Shown here piece by piece: positions 26,276 through 35,798 of a DNA stretch of 64,000 bases; positions within the stretch are counted from its first letter, which is position 1; each line of letters opens with the position of its first letter. A model generated the notes under the pieces. It did no database searches. It worked only from the letters and a program-made list of their open reading frames with translations, and was not told the origin of the DNA. The DNA is from Pelagihabitans sp963710535 (GTDB lineage Bacteria > Bacteroidota > Bacteroidia > Flavobacteriales > Flavobacteriaceae). The translations under genes and the position numbers were made by a program. Where the stretch lies: the NCBI GenBank assembly GCA_963710535.1, contig CAVQAW010000010.1, positions 62,001 to 126,000 of the forward strand, given 5' to 3'.

Positions 26276-27610
26276 TTACAAATTTTTGATCGCTTCTTTA
26301 AATTGATTGCCCCTATCCTCGTAATTTTTGAACAGATCGAAACTGGCACAGGCCGGCGATAACAGCACGATATCGCCCCGCTCCGCAATTTTGTAGGCCA
26401 CCTTTACCGCCTCTTCCATGGCGAAGGTCTCTACCATCAGGTCAACCACGTTGCCAAAGGTTTCCTTGATCTTGGAGTTGTCGAGACCAAGGCAAATAAT
26501 GGCCTTTACCTTTTCCCGTACCAATGGCATCAATTCTCTATAATCATTGCCTTTGTCGACACCGCCCACGATCCAAACGACTGGCGCGGCCATACTTTCA
26601 AGGGCATAATAGGTTGCATTGACATTGGTCGCCTTTGAATCGTTGATGTATTGTACGTGGGCAATTTTGAGCACTTTCTCCAACCGATGGGCCGCACCTT
26701 GAAAATTGGTCACGCTGTTGCGAATGGTTTCCTTGCGGATACCAATCAATTTGGCCACGGTGGCCGCGGCCATCGTATTCTTTAAATTGTGTTTCCCCTC
26801 GAGGGCTAGGTTATCGGTCATGATTTTTAAAATAGTGTTGTCGGTTCTAATTTCAATTTGATCGTTTTTTATATAGGCCCCTTGCGCTACTTCCTTTTCG
26901 AGCGAGAAAGGCAATAATTTTGCTTGTACGGGATGCTTTTGCAACCATTCCACCAAAACCTCATTGTCATCATCATAGATCAGGTAATCATTTTGGGTTT
27001 GATTCTTGGAAATCAGAAATTTTGAGGCGATATAATTTTCGAACACGTAGTCATAACGGTCGAGATGGTCTGGCGTTATGTTCGTTATGATGGCGATATG
27101 CGGCTTGAAGGCTCTAATGCCATCCAATTGAAAACTGCTGATTTCAAGTACATAAAAATCAAAATCGTTTTCCGCAACCATCTTTGCGAAACTGTCCCCG
27201 ATGTTACCCGCGATGCCCACCTTGAGGCCACCCTGTTTCAATAGGTGATAGACCAACATGGTCGTCGTGGTTTTGCCGTTGCTGCCGGTTATCCCTACTA
27301 TTGTGGCCTTGGTGTATTTGGCGGCAAATTCGATTTCCGATACTACCGGTATGCCCAGGGAGCGTAAACGCACCACGAGCGCGACAGTATCTGGAATACC
27401 CGGACTTTTCATTACCACATCGGCGTTCAGGATTTTTGCCTCGGTATGTTTTTCCTCTTCCCAATCAATCCCAATATGTTTAAGAACGTCTTTATATTTA
27501 TCTTGGATCTTACCCTTATCGGACAAGAACACTTCAAACCCTTTTTGCTTCCCAAGAATGGCCGTACCTATGCCGCTTTCCCCTCCGCCTAATATTACCA
27601 AACGAGCCAT
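26276..27610 (-). CDS. murD: UDP-N-acetylmuramoylalanine--D-glutamate ligase
   Basis: MurD adds D-Glu to UDP-MurNAc-L-Ala. The 444 residues begin with the Rossmann-like LVILGGGESGIG. The Mur ATP loop GSNGKTTTT lies near 115-123, NITPDHLDRY near 176-185 and the NDSKATN motif near 318-324. LLSPACASFDLFKNYEDRG close to the C-terminus is diagnostic for MurD. There is no gap to mraY upstream and a 2-bp gap to ftsW downstream. Confidence 0.97.
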   Translation of the reverse strand: MARLVILGGGESGIGTAILGKQKGFEVFLSDKGKIQDKYKDVLKHIGIDWEEEKHTEAKILNADVVMKSPGIPDTVALVVRLRSLGIPVVSEIEFAAKYTKATIVGITGSNGKTTTTMLVYHLLKQGGLKVGIAGNIGDSFAKMVAENDFDFYVLEISSFQLDGIRAFKPHIAIITNITPDHLDRYDYVFENYIASKFLISKNQTQNDYLIYDDDNEVLVEWLQKHPVQAKLLPFSLEKEVAQGAYIKNDQIEIRTDNTILKIMTDNLALEGKHNLKNTMAAATVAKLIGIRKETIRNSVTNFQGAAHRLEKVLKIAHVQYINDSKATNVNATYYALESMAAPVVWIVGGVDKGNDYRELMPLVREKVKAIICLGLDNSKIKETFGNVVDLMVETFAMEEAVKVAYKIAERGDIVLLSPACASFDLFKNYEDRGNQFKEAIKNL

Positions 27611-28831
27611 TTAGCGCACCTTTAGTGTGACAATCGACAAGATTGCCAAGATGATTCCAATGATCCAAAACCTTGTAACTATCTTGCTTTCGTGGTAACC
27701 TTTCTTCTGATAATGATGGTGTATGGGGGCCATCAAAAAAATACGCTTGCCTTCCCCGAATCTTTTCCTAGAGTATTTGAAATACCCTATCTGTATCATC
27801 ACCGAAAGCGACTCCGCGAAGAAGATGCCGCACATGACGGGAATCAACAGTTCTTTTCTGACGATGATGGCGATAACAGCAATGACCCCGCCTATGGTCA
27901 AACTCCCCGTATCTCCCATAAATACTTGGGCCGGGAAGGCATTATACCATAAAAACCCTACCAGGGCCCCTAGAAAGGCCGCAATAAAAACGATAAGTTC
28001 CGCAGCCCGGGGGATGAACATGATGTCTAAATAATCAGAGAAAAAATAGTTGCCCGAAACCAGGGTGAAAATACCGAGGGTAAAAACGATGATCGCCGAG
28101 GTCCCTGCCGCCAGGCCATCGATACCATCGGTAAGGTTGGCGCCATTGGAAACGGCGGTCACGATCAGAATGACAATGGGTATGAAAATGAGCCAAGCGT
28201 AATTTATGGCGCCTTCCCCTGCCCAGGAAATAAAATCTCCGTAATCGAGTTCATTGTTCTTAAAGAAAGGCACCGTGGTTCTTGTAGATTTTATGGGTTT
28301 GCCCTCGACCTCCTGAACCGTGAACTGATTGGTGATCATGGTTTGGTTTCTTTCCCTCATGGTCACCTCCGGATGAAAATACAGGGTGGCCCCGACCATA
28401 AGCCCGAGAACAACCTGACCGGTCACTTTAAATCGCGCTTTTAATCCCTTCTTGTCTTTCCTGAAAATTTTAATGTAATCATCGGCAAATCCAATGAGGC
28501 CCATCCAAATCGTAGTGATGATCAACAGGATCACGTAAATATTGTCGAGCCTTGCAAATAGGATTACTGGGATCAAGGTAGAGATGATGATGATCAATCC
28601 GCCCATGGTGGGAGTGCCCGCTTTTTGTTGTTGCCCCTCTAGACCCAGGTCTCGGATGGTCTCGCCAATTTGCTTTCTTTTTAGGAACAGGATGATCCTT
28701 TTACCATATGCCGTTGCAATGATCAATGAAAACAATACCGACATGGCAGCCCTAAAGGTGGTAAACCCAAAAAGGCTGGCCCCGGGGACCTGATATTGTT
28801 TTTCCAGATAATCGAATAAATAATAGAGCAT
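27611..28831 (-). CDS. mraY: Phospho-N-acetylmuramoyl-pentapeptide-transferase
   Basis: MraY transfers phospho-MurNAc-pentapeptide to undecaprenyl phosphate, giving lipid I. The 406-residue integral membrane protein (about ten spans) contains the catalytic Asp-rich segment FADDYIKIF, the NGANLTDGIDGLA loop, MGDTGSL and the HHHYQKKG histidine motif near 370. It has an extra extracytoplasmic loop around residues 160-200, which is common in Bacteroidota MraY. It lies 62 bp downstream of murE, the largest gap on this side of the cluster. Confidence 0.97.
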   Translation of the reverse strand: MLYYLFDYLEKQYQVPGASLFGFTTFRAAMSVLFSLIIATAYGKRIILFLKRKQIGETIRDLGLEGQQQKAGTPTMGGLIIIISTLIPVILFARLDNIYVILLIITTIWMGLIGFADDYIKIFRKDKKGLKARFKVTGQVVLGLMVGATLYFHPEVTMRERNQTMITNQFTVQEVEGKPIKSTRTTVPFFKNNELDYGDFISWAGEGAINYAWLIFIPIVILIVTAVSNGANLTDGIDGLAAGTSAIIVFTLGIFTLVSGNYFFSDYLDIMFIPRAAELIVFIAAFLGALVGFLWYNAFPAQVFMGDTGSLTIGGVIAVIAIIVRKELLIPVMCGIFFAESLSVMIQIGYFKYSRKRFGEGKRIFLMAPIHHHYQKKGYHESKIVTRFWIIGIILAILSIVTLKVR

Positions 28832-28893
28832 GGTTTTACATTCTTATTTTTGGCTGTGTATCGCTTTCCCTTTATCGTTCCTTGATCTTGGTT

Positions 28894-30357
28894 TCATTTG
28901 TTCAGTTCGGCAAGCAATTCCTTGACAATCTTGAAATCATCAAAGTCTACCCTGTTGCCATTGGTTTCTTGATAGGTTTCGTGCCCTTTGCCCGCGACCA
29001 GAATGATATCATTGGCCTCTGCCAACTGGCAGGCGGTTTTGATCGCCTGTTTTCGGTTCTCTATCAGTAAAATTTTCTTGGTATTCTGTGGCTCCACGCC
29101 CGATTCCATTTCTTCGATGATGGCATTAGGCGGCTCTGTCCTGGGGTTGTCGGACGTAAATATGGCCTTGTTGCTCATTTCGGAAGCGATATGACCCATA
29201 ACCGGACGCTTAGACCTGTCTCTATCGCCACCACACCCCACAACGGTGATGACGTTTTCATTTCCAGTTCTCAATGTGTTGATAGTCTCAAGCACATTTT
29301 TTAGCGCATCCGGTGTATGGGCATAATCGACAATAGCCGTAATTTTTTCTTTTGATATATAGTATTGGAATCTTCCATCCACGTTTTCCAGTTCACTGAG
29401 CAATCTTAAGGTTTCGAACTTTTCCAAACCCAGCAGCGAAGCAGTGGCATAGATGGCAAGCATATTGTAGGCGTTGAAATGTCCGATGAGTTTCGACCAT
29501 ACCTCATTGTCGTTGATTTTCAGCAATTGGCCGTCGAATTGGTTCTCCAATATTTGGCAACGGTAATCGGCATAGCTCCTAAGGGCATAGGTATATTTTC
29601 TGGCTTTGGTATTCTGCAGCATCAACAAGCCATTTTTATCGTCTATATTGGTGAGCGCAAATGCCTTTTTGGGCAAATCATCGAACAACATTTTTTTGGT
29701 ATCCCGGTATTCGGCAAATGTTTTATGATAATCGAGATGATCGTGGGTGAGGTTGGTGAAAATCGCCCCTTCAAAAACAAGGCCTTTTGTTCTTTTTTGG
29801 TGTATGCCATGGGAACTCACTTCCATAAAGCAAAACTCTACCCCCGCCTTGTTCATCAAATCGAGGTGGTGGTTGATGGTCAATGCATCCGGTGTGGTTA
29901 GACTTGTGGGATAAGGGGTATTGTCGACCATGATCTTGATCGTGGAGAGCAGACCCACTTTGTATCCGGCTTTTTTGAACAATTGGTAGAGCAGGCTACT
30001 GATGGTGGTCTTTCCGTTGGTACCCGTAACCCCAATCAGTTTTAAGTTCTTGGAAGGATTTCCGAAGTAGTTGGAAGCCATGATCGCCAATGCGGCGTTG
30101 CCATTGTTGACCTCTATATAGGTGATTTCGTTCACCATCCGCTTCGGCATTTCCTCGCATACGATTGCCTTTGCCCCTTGATCGATGGCCTTGTCAATAA
30201 ATTCGTGGCCGTCTGCGGCGGTGCCCCTGATGGCCACAAAAACGTCATCCATTCCCACCTTTCTGGAATCGAAACATACCGCATTGACCATCGTATTGGT
30301 GGTTCCGGTTACGGCGGTAAGCCCGACGCCATATAATATGTCCTTGAGTGACTTCAT
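28894..30357 (-). CDS. murE: UDP-N-acetylmuramoyl-L-alanyl-D-glutamate--2,6-diaminopimelate ligase
   Basis: MurE adds the third stem-peptide residue. The 487 residues include the ATP loop GTNGKTT near 114-120, the carbamylated-Lys region and DYAHTPDAL near 345-353. DNPRTEPP near 405-412 is the DNPR motif that predicts meso-diaminopimelate rather than Lys as substrate, consistent with A1-gamma peptidoglycan in this phylum. It overlaps ftsI by four bases. Confidence 0.97.
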   Translation of the reverse strand: MKSLKDILYGVGLTAVTGTTNTMVNAVCFDSRKVGMDDVFVAIRGTAADGHEFIDKAIDQGAKAIVCEEMPKRMVNEITYIEVNNGNAALAIMASNYFGNPSKNLKLIGVTGTNGKTTISSLLYQLFKKAGYKVGLLSTIKIMVDNTPYPTSLTTPDALTINHHLDLMNKAGVEFCFMEVSSHGIHQKRTKGLVFEGAIFTNLTHDHLDYHKTFAEYRDTKKMLFDDLPKKAFALTNIDDKNGLLMLQNTKARKYTYALRSYADYRCQILENQFDGQLLKINDNEVWSKLIGHFNAYNMLAIYATASLLGLEKFETLRLLSELENVDGRFQYYISKEKITAIVDYAHTPDALKNVLETINTLRTGNENVITVVGCGGDRDRSKRPVMGHIASEMSNKAIFTSDNPRTEPPNAIIEEMESGVEPQNTKKILLIENRKQAIKTACQLAEANDIILVAGKGHETYQETNGNRVDFDDFKIVKELLAELNK

Positions 30358-32360
30358 GAAAGTTCCAATACGATTTTGACTACTTTATTTATATCGGTCC
30401 CCTGGGAAACCGACTGCTTCTTTACTTTTCCATTGCCTTTGACTTCCACCTCGATACCCAGGTTTTCCAAAATCGAAATGGCATCCATACCACTCATCCC
30501 TTTAACATTGGGTACTTTGAGATACTTGTTTCTGGCATCTGCATAGTATTTATCAAATTCCTTGTCGAGCTGCGCGATACTCATCTTGGGAAAATCAACC
30601 TCATCGGTCAGGGGTGAATTGGTATAGATTTTCTGTGCCACCGATTTGAAGACCGGACCGGATACGTCGGCACCGTAATAACCCACACTTTTATCAGGCT
30701 CATGGATCACCACAATACATGAATACTTGGGATCTTCAGCAGGAAAGTATCCCGCAAAGGTTGAAATATACCTTAGTTTATCTGGGTCTTTCGATGCATA
30801 GTTCTTTTGGGCCGTACCTGTTTTCCCGGCCATGGAAAAGTTTGGGGAATAAAGGCCATGGCCCGTCCCTTTTTTGCTCACCACCACTTTTTTCATCAGG
30901 TCCTTGACCATGGCGGCGGTTTCCTTTGAGCAGATGCTTCGATCGATCACTTCTTTGTCGAACTTGTAGATGGTCCTGTCCCATTCCTTGACTTCTTTGA
31001 TCATGCGCGGCTTGATCATTTCGCCATCATTGGCAATGGCATTGTAAAAGGTCAGTACCTGCAATGGGGTCATGGCCACTTCGTAGCCGTGCGACATCCA
31101 AGCCAATGATATTCCTGACCAGCCTTTTTCTCCAGGGTAGCGGATGATCGGTTTGCCTTCTCCCTTGATGGGGAGGCCCAGTTCCCTGTCCAGGTTCATC
31201 GACATCAGCCTATTCACGAATTTTGCCGGTTTGTCTTTATACCCATAATGTATCATTTTGGCAAAAGCGGTATTCGAGGATACCTCGAATGCCTTCGCGA
31301 CCGATATTTTTCCATAGCCGCCTTGCTTCGAATCGCGGACCTTGCGGTCATAGATCCGCCATAGGCCTTTTTCGGTATCGATCACCGAACTGGTATCGAT
31401 CACCTTATCTTCCAAAGCGGCGACCAAACTCATCAGCTTAAAGGTTGAGCCCGGCTCGTGCGATTCGCCGATCGCATAGTTCAAGCGCTCATAATAAGTA
31501 CCGTCTGGGGTTCTCCCCAAGTTTGAAATGGCCTTTATGGCCCCGGTTTTGGTTTCCATCACGATCACGCATCCATGTTCGGCCTTATAATGCTCCAATT
31601 GCCCCAATAGGGCATGATGAGCGATATCCTGTATATTGATGTCGATGGTCGAATACACGTCATAGCCATCTTTGGGCTCAATGATATTGTCGTTGCCCAA
31701 GGGTTTCCACTGCCCTTTTGCGATCTTTTGTTTCAAGCGTTTGCCTTCCACGCCCCGGAGGTACTGGCCAAATGCCCCTTCCAAGCCGACACGCGTATAA
31801 TACCCGTTTTCATCGACCCTTTCATAACCCACACTTCTCTCCGCAATTTTACCCAATGGGTGTTCCCTTACCGTTTTTTGTTCTATGATCAACCCTCCTT
31901 TGTTGGGCCCTTTACGGAATAATGGAAAGCCTTTCACGGCGATATAATCTGAATAATCGATATTGCGTGCCACCAAGGCGTAGCGATCTCTGTTTTCCCT
32001 GGCTTTTCTGAACAATTGCTGATAATAGGAGGAAGATTTGCCGAAGAGTCCGGCAAGTGCGTCGCATAAGGGCACCAGGTTTTCATGGAAATCGTCCTTG
32101 CTGACGGTCATGGCATCAAAACGGATCGTATATCTCGACACGGAGGTTGCCAACAAACTCCCATCGTCGGAATAAAGGTTTCCCCGGTTCGGGGCAATGG
32201 TAAATAACCTCTCGGTACGCTTCAGCGCGAGGTCTTTGTACTTATCCCCATCGACCGTTTGAATGGTCACCAATTTGACCATAACCGCAACCGCAAACAA
32301 AAAAAGGCCGGCTGCGACCAGGTATAAACGGGTCATTATGTTCTTTTCGTTAACGGCCAC
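30354..32360 (-). CDS. ftsI: Division-specific penicillin-binding protein (transpeptidase) with PASTA domain
   Basis: This 668-residue class B PBP cross-links septal peptidoglycan. It has one N-terminal membrane span (about 10-31), a pedestal domain, and the transpeptidase with SxxK at Ser305-Lys308 (GSTFKLMS), SxN at Ser361-Asn363 and KTG at 513-515. A single PASTA domain (about 598-668, KVPNVKGMSGMDAISILENL) closes the protein; PASTA on FtsI is usual in Bacteroidota and absent from E. coli FtsI. It overlaps ftsL by 11 bp and murE by 4 bp. Confidence 0.96.
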   Translation of the reverse strand: MAVNEKNIMTRLYLVAAGLFLFAVAVMVKLVTIQTVDGDKYKDLALKRTERLFTIAPNRGNLYSDDGSLLATSVSRYTIRFDAMTVSKDDFHENLVPLCDALAGLFGKSSSYYQQLFRKARENRDRYALVARNIDYSDYIAVKGFPLFRKGPNKGGLIIEQKTVREHPLGKIAERSVGYERVDENGYYTRVGLEGAFGQYLRGVEGKRLKQKIAKGQWKPLGNDNIIEPKDGYDVYSTIDINIQDIAHHALLGQLEHYKAEHGCVIVMETKTGAIKAISNLGRTPDGTYYERLNYAIGESHEPGSTFKLMSLVAALEDKVIDTSSVIDTEKGLWRIYDRKVRDSKQGGYGKISVAKAFEVSSNTAFAKMIHYGYKDKPAKFVNRLMSMNLDRELGLPIKGEGKPIIRYPGEKGWSGISLAWMSHGYEVAMTPLQVLTFYNAIANDGEMIKPRMIKEVKEWDRTIYKFDKEVIDRSICSKETAAMVKDLMKKVVVSKKGTGHGLYSPNFSMAGKTGTAQKNYASKDPDKLRYISTFAGYFPAEDPKYSCIVVIHEPDKSVGYYGADVSGPVFKSVAQKIYTNSPLTDEVDFPKMSIAQLDKEFDKYYADARNKYLKVPNVKGMSGMDAISILENLGIEVEVKGNGKVKKQSVSQGTDINKVVKIVLELS

Positions 32361-32682
32361 TGACTTTGTTGATTGATTTTACCCTGATTTTTTTAGGCGG
32401 AACTTCGGAAGCGTAGAGCTCTTTCTTTTCCAATGTAGCTTTGATGGTAGATTCGAGCTTGAGTCGCTGTACATCTTTATGCACATCAACAAATTGGCTC
32501 CTCAATTCCTGTACCTCATCGTTGAGATTGGCGATTTTGATGACCTTTTTGTCGGCGCTATGGCTACTTGCAATCATTGCCGTGGCCAAAATAGAAGCGA
32601 AAATGATGAACAACCAATTTTTGGGAGCGTCTCCGCTCACCAAAAACTTCCCCTTTAAGATGTCTAAAATTCCATTTTTCAT
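32350..32682 (-). CDS. ftsL: FtsL-like cell division protein
   Basis: This 110-residue bitopic protein has a cytoplasmic start (about 1-22), a membrane span (NWLFIIFASILATAMIASSH, 23-42) and a periplasmic coiled-coil-like helix (about 45-85, IANLNDEVQELRSQFVDVHK). The sequence is poorly conserved, and the call rests on topology and place between rsmH and ftsI, with an 11-bp overlap with the latter. FtsL family proteins bridge FtsQ and the FtsWI synthase. Confidence 0.85.
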   Translation of the reverse strand: MKNGILDILKGKFLVSGDAPKNWLFIIFASILATAMIASSHSADKKVIKIANLNDEVQELRSQFVDVHKDVQRLKLESTIKATLEKKELYASEVPPKKIRVKSINKVSGR

Positions 32683-32790
32683 ACTTGAAGTGGTTTGTTA
32701 TTTATTCCTATGTTCTTTATAATTTCAGGTCATTGATCTAGGCAAATCGTACTTTGATCTTGGGCCATTGACCGCTTGGCCATGATCTGT

Positions 32791-33687
32791 TCATATCCGT
32801 TCCGCAATCCTTAATTTGGCACTGCGTGCCCGATTGTTATTTTTTATTTCTTCCTTGGACGGCACAATCAAGGCGCCAACTTTCTTGAATGGGACATCAA
32901 CGTTGCCGTAAAAATCCTTTTCAGGCTCCCCTTCAAACTGCCCCATTTGAATGAAGCGTTTTACCAATCGGTCTTCCAAAGAATGGTAGCTTATGATACT
33001 CAACCTTCCGCCTTTCGCGAGCAGATCGGGCGTTTGTGACAAAAACTCCCTGATCGACTCCAATTCTTGGTTCACCTCGATACGGATGGCCTGGTACACC
33101 TGTGCCAATATCTTATGTTCCTTTGCCCTTGGCAGGAATTCGCCCAGTACCGTCTTGAGTTCCAAGGTGGTGCCAATGGGTTTTTCGGCCCTAGCCTCTA
33201 CCAACACCTTTGCCATTGCATTGGCGTTGCGCAATTCCCCGTATTCGAACAAGACCTTTCTCAAGGCATCATAACCGTACTTGTTCACCACTTTATACGC
33301 CGACAACTTGTTTCGTTGGCTCATCCGCATATCCAAATTCGCATCGAATCGGGTTGAAAACCCCCTGTCCGCTTGATCGAACTGATGCGAAGAGACCCCA
33401 AAATCGGCCAAGATCCCATCTACCTTTCGTATGCCATAGAACTTTAAAAACTGTTTGATGAATCGGTAATTCTCATTGATGAGGGTAAACCTTTCATCTA
33501 TGATGCTGTTCTGCAATGCATCCTCGTCCTGATCGAATGCGACCAACTTACCACCATCACCCAATCTTTTCAATATCTCCTTGGAATGGCCTCCCCCTCC
33601 GAAGGTCACATCAACATAAATTCCATTTTCAACGATGTTGAGCCCCTCAACCGACTCTTGTAGCAAGACCGGGTTATGATACATCAT
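32791..33687 (-). CDS. rsmH: 16S rRNA (cytosine(1402)-N4)-methyltransferase
   Basis: RsmH (MraW) methylates N4 of C1402 in 16S rRNA with S-adenosylmethionine. From the ATG at 33687 (MMYHNPVLLQESVEGL) it has 298 residues. Upstream in-frame Met codons exist, but a G-rich ribosome-binding stretch sits directly before 33687. The SAM loop VDVTFGGGGHSKEIL and ILADFGVSSHQFD are family motifs, as are GRLSIISYHSLEDRLVK and the final RSAKLR. Its start lies inside the end of mraZ. Confidence 0.95.
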   Translation of the reverse strand: MMYHNPVLLQESVEGLNIVENGIYVDVTFGGGGHSKEILKRLGDGGKLVAFDQDEDALQNSIIDERFTLINENYRFIKQFLKFYGIRKVDGILADFGVSSHQFDQADRGFSTRFDANLDMRMSQRNKLSAYKVVNKYGYDALRKVLFEYGELRNANAMAKVLVEARAEKPIGTTLELKTVLGEFLPRAKEHKILAQVYQAIRIEVNQELESIREFLSQTPDLLAKGGRLSIISYHSLEDRLVKRFIQMGQFEGEPEKDFYGNVDVPFKKVGALIVPSKEEIKNNNRARSAKLRIAERI

Positions 33688-34147
33688 CCCCCCCATCGCC
33701 ATCATCGCCCATTACTTCTTCCGCCAAGGCAGCGAAATCTTCAGCGGTTTCATCAAGCACTTTTTCATAACTGTCCTTGTCCCAAATCTCAACGATGTTG
33801 ATGGCAGAACTCAGTACCACATCCTTGTCTATACTCGCGATATCGACAAGGTTCTTGGGAATCAATAACCTTCCCGTTCCATCGATCTCGACCACTTTGA
33901 CCCCGGCGGAGAATCGCCTGATAAAATCATTGTTCTTTTTCTTGAAGCGGTTTTTTTTGTTCATTTTCTGCATCAGCAGGTTCCATTCGGCCATCGGATA
34001 TAGCTCCAAACATGGTTGAAATACCGACCTTTTGATCACAAAACCCTCGTTGATGACAGGGGCCATCTGATTTTTTAGGGCAACGGGCAACATTACCCTA
34101 CCTTTGGTATCGGCCTTACAGTCATATGTTCCAATGAAATTGATCAC
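33674..34147 (-). CDS. mraZ: Transcriptional regulator MraZ
   Basis: MraZ is a DNA-binding AbrB-fold protein that controls the dcw cluster, including its own promoter. Two SpoVT/AbrB repeats are visible: FIGTYDCKADTKGRVMLPVA at the start and VVEIDGTGRLLIPKNLVDIA near 95-114. The family N-terminus fits a GTG start at 34147, giving 157 residues. The open frame reaches 34210 but would run through the operator. AAAGGA lies a rather long 17 bases upstream. The acidic tail (GDDGDGGDDVS) overlaps the rsmH start. Three GTGG boxes lie upstream at 34197-34220. Confidence 0.93.
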   Translation of the reverse strand: MINFIGTYDCKADTKGRVMLPVALKNQMAPVINEGFVIKRSVFQPCLELYPMAEWNLLMQKMNKKNRFKKKNNDFIRRFSAGVKVVEIDGTGRLLIPKNLVDIASIDKDVVLSSAINIVEIWDKDSYEKVLDETAEDFAALAEEVMGDDGDGGDDVS

Positions 34148-34190
34148 TAAAATGGTTGGTTTTTCCTTTAATAACTCAAAACTACAAATT

Positions 34191-34220
34191 TTATTACCAC
34201 AATTTACCACAATTTACCAC
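34191..34220 (-). promoter_or_regulatory. MraZ operator: three GTGGTAAATT-type boxes, 10-bp spacing
   Basis: On the minus strand GTGGTAAATT occurs at 34220-34211 and 34210-34201, and GTGGTAATAA at 34200-34191. This matches the triple GTGG(G)-N5 direct-repeat architecture bound by the MraZ octamer in E. coli and Mycoplasma, here with T as the fifth base. A TTG at 34242-34240 and TAAATTG at 34216-34210 give a TTG-N23-TAnnTTG-like promoter overlapping the boxes. Confidence 0.85.
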
Positions 34221-34336
34221 TTTGTTTGAAAATTTAAGACAAGTCGTGGAAAATTCCCGTTCCCAGCCCTTAAAAAGGAAAGCGGGGTAAATGTTCCTAG
34301 CTGATAATCACTGCATCGGTATTCTGTGGAAATCCC

Positions 34337-34344
34337 TATATTTG
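34337..34344 (+). promoter_or_regulatory. Bacteroidota-type -7 element of the alpha/beta hydrolase gene
   Basis: TATATTTG is a perfect TAnnTTTG match 26 bases before the ATG at 34371. Its position argues against the earlier in-frame start at 34326. No clear TTG lies at the -33 distance. Confidence 0.5.
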
Positions 34345-34370
34345 CCTGCGAATTGCAGAAGTTGCCCTAC

Positions 34371-35135
34371 ATGCACGAAAAATTGATCACCGAAGGAAAA
34401 TATAGGTACATAGAGATAGGGGAAGGATTCCCTATTATTATACTCCACGGGCTAATGGGCGGTTTGAGCAATTTTCAAGGGGTCACCTCACATTTTCCCA
34501 AAAAAGGGTACAAGGTGCTGATTCCCGAACTTCCCATTTATGATATGCCCCTGCTGAAAACCAATGTCAAGCAGTTTGCCAAGTTTTTGGAAGGATTTCT
34601 CGAATTCAAGGGACTGAAGGATGTTATTTTGTTGGGCAATTCATTGGGCGGCCATATTGGTCTTCTGCATACCAAACTTTATCCAAATATGGTAAAGGCC
34701 TTGGTGATCACCGGTAGCTCGGGCCTTTATGAAAGTGCCATGGGCGATGGTTATCCACGACGTGGCGATTATGAGTTTATCAAGAAAAAGGCGGAAGGGG
34801 TTTTTTACGATCCCGCAGTGGCCACCAAGGAAATCGTTGATGAGGTTTTCGCTACTGTGAACGATAGGAACAAAGTGATCCGTACCTTGGCCATCGCAAA
34901 AAGCGCCATACGGCACAATATGGCGAAAGATCTGCCCAAAATGCGCACTCCGGTTTGTATTATCTGGGGCAAGGAAGACCGTGTTACCCCCCCGGATGTG
35001 GCCGAACTGTTCCATGAACTGCTGCCCGATTCCGACCTGTTTTGGGTCGAAAAATGTGGCCATGCCCCCATGATGGAACATCCAAAGGAATTCAACAGCA
35101 TATTGGATGCTTGGTTGGCAAAGCGTGGCTTCTAA
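34371..35135 (+). CDS. Alpha/beta-fold hydrolase
   Basis: This 254-residue cytoplasmic serine hydrolase starts at the ATG at 34371 (MHEKLITEGKYRYIE). The oxyanion-hole region is ILHGLMGG near 24-31. The nucleophile is Ser91 in GNSLGGH. WGKEDRVTPPD near 198-208 carries the acid and CGHAPMMEHP near 228-237 the catalytic His. The substrate is unknown. It precedes engB by 30 bp on the same strand and is probably in one operon with it. It is divergent from mraZ. Confidence 0.9.
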   Translation: MHEKLITEGKYRYIEIGEGFPIIILHGLMGGLSNFQGVTSHFPKKGYKVLIPELPIYDMPLLKTNVKQFAKFLEGFLEFKGLKDVILLGNSLGGHIGLLHTKLYPNMVKALVITGSSGLYESAMGDGYPRRGDYEFIKKKAEGVFYDPAVATKEIVDEVFATVNDRNKVIRTLAIAKSAIRHNMAKDLPKMRTPVCIIWGKEDRVTPPDVAELFHELLPDSDLFWVEKCGHAPMMEHPKEFNSILDAWLAKRGF

Positions 35136-35165
35136 TCGCGATTTCAAAACAATTTCCCTATTTCA

Positions 35166-35780
35166 ATGAAAATAAAATCCGCAGAATTCATCATGAGCAA
35201 TTCTAGCGTCGACTTATGTCCGAACGAACCCTTGCCCGAATATGCATTCATCGGAAGGTCGAATGTTGGCAAGTCGTCTCTTATCAATATGCTTACCGAG
35301 CGCAAGGGACTGGCCAAAACCTCCGGACGACCGGGAAAGACCCAACTGATCAATCATTTTAAGATCAATGGCAATTGGTTTTTGGTCGATTTGCCAGGTT
35401 ATGGCTATGCCAAGGTCTCGAAAAAGGACAAAAAAACCTTCCAAAAGTATATCACCAATTATTTTGAACAACGAACCCAGTTGGTCTGCACCTTTGTTTT
35501 GGTGGATATTCGCCATGAGCCACAAAAAATAGATATGGAATTTATGGAGTGGATGGGCACGACCGGCATTCCCTTTTGTATTGTTTTTACCAAAGCCGAT
35601 AAATTGAAGCCCAAGGCCATTGAAAGAAATATATCCCTCTACCTCCAGCAGATGTTGGAGGGCGCATGGGAAGAAACCCCACTGCATTTTATCACTTCGT
35701 CGGGTACCGGTGCCGGTAGGGAAGCCCTGTTGGAATATATCGATCAGGTCAACGAGGATTTTTTTAAGGAAACCCGCTGA
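35166..35780 (+). CDS. engB: Ribosome biogenesis GTPase EngB (YsxC/YihA)
   Basis: This essential TRAFAC GTPase assists 50S subunit assembly. At 204 residues it has the family length. G1 is GRSNVGKSSL at 30-39, G2 a Thr in the KTSGRPGKTQ segment, G3 DLPGYGYAKV near 76-85, G4 TKADK near 143-147 and G5 around TSSGTGAG near 176-183. It lies 30 bp after the hydrolase gene. Confidence 0.96.
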   Translation: MKIKSAEFIMSNSSVDLCPNEPLPEYAFIGRSNVGKSSLINMLTERKGLAKTSGRPGKTQLINHFKINGNWFLVDLPGYGYAKVSKKDKKTFQKYITNYFEQRTQLVCTFVLVDIRHEPQKIDMEFMEWMGTTGIPFCIVFTKADKLKPKAIERNISLYLQQMLEGAWEETPLHFITSSGTGAGREALLEYIDQVNEDFFKETR

Positions 35781-35798
35781 AATCTTGGTGCCTAGGAT

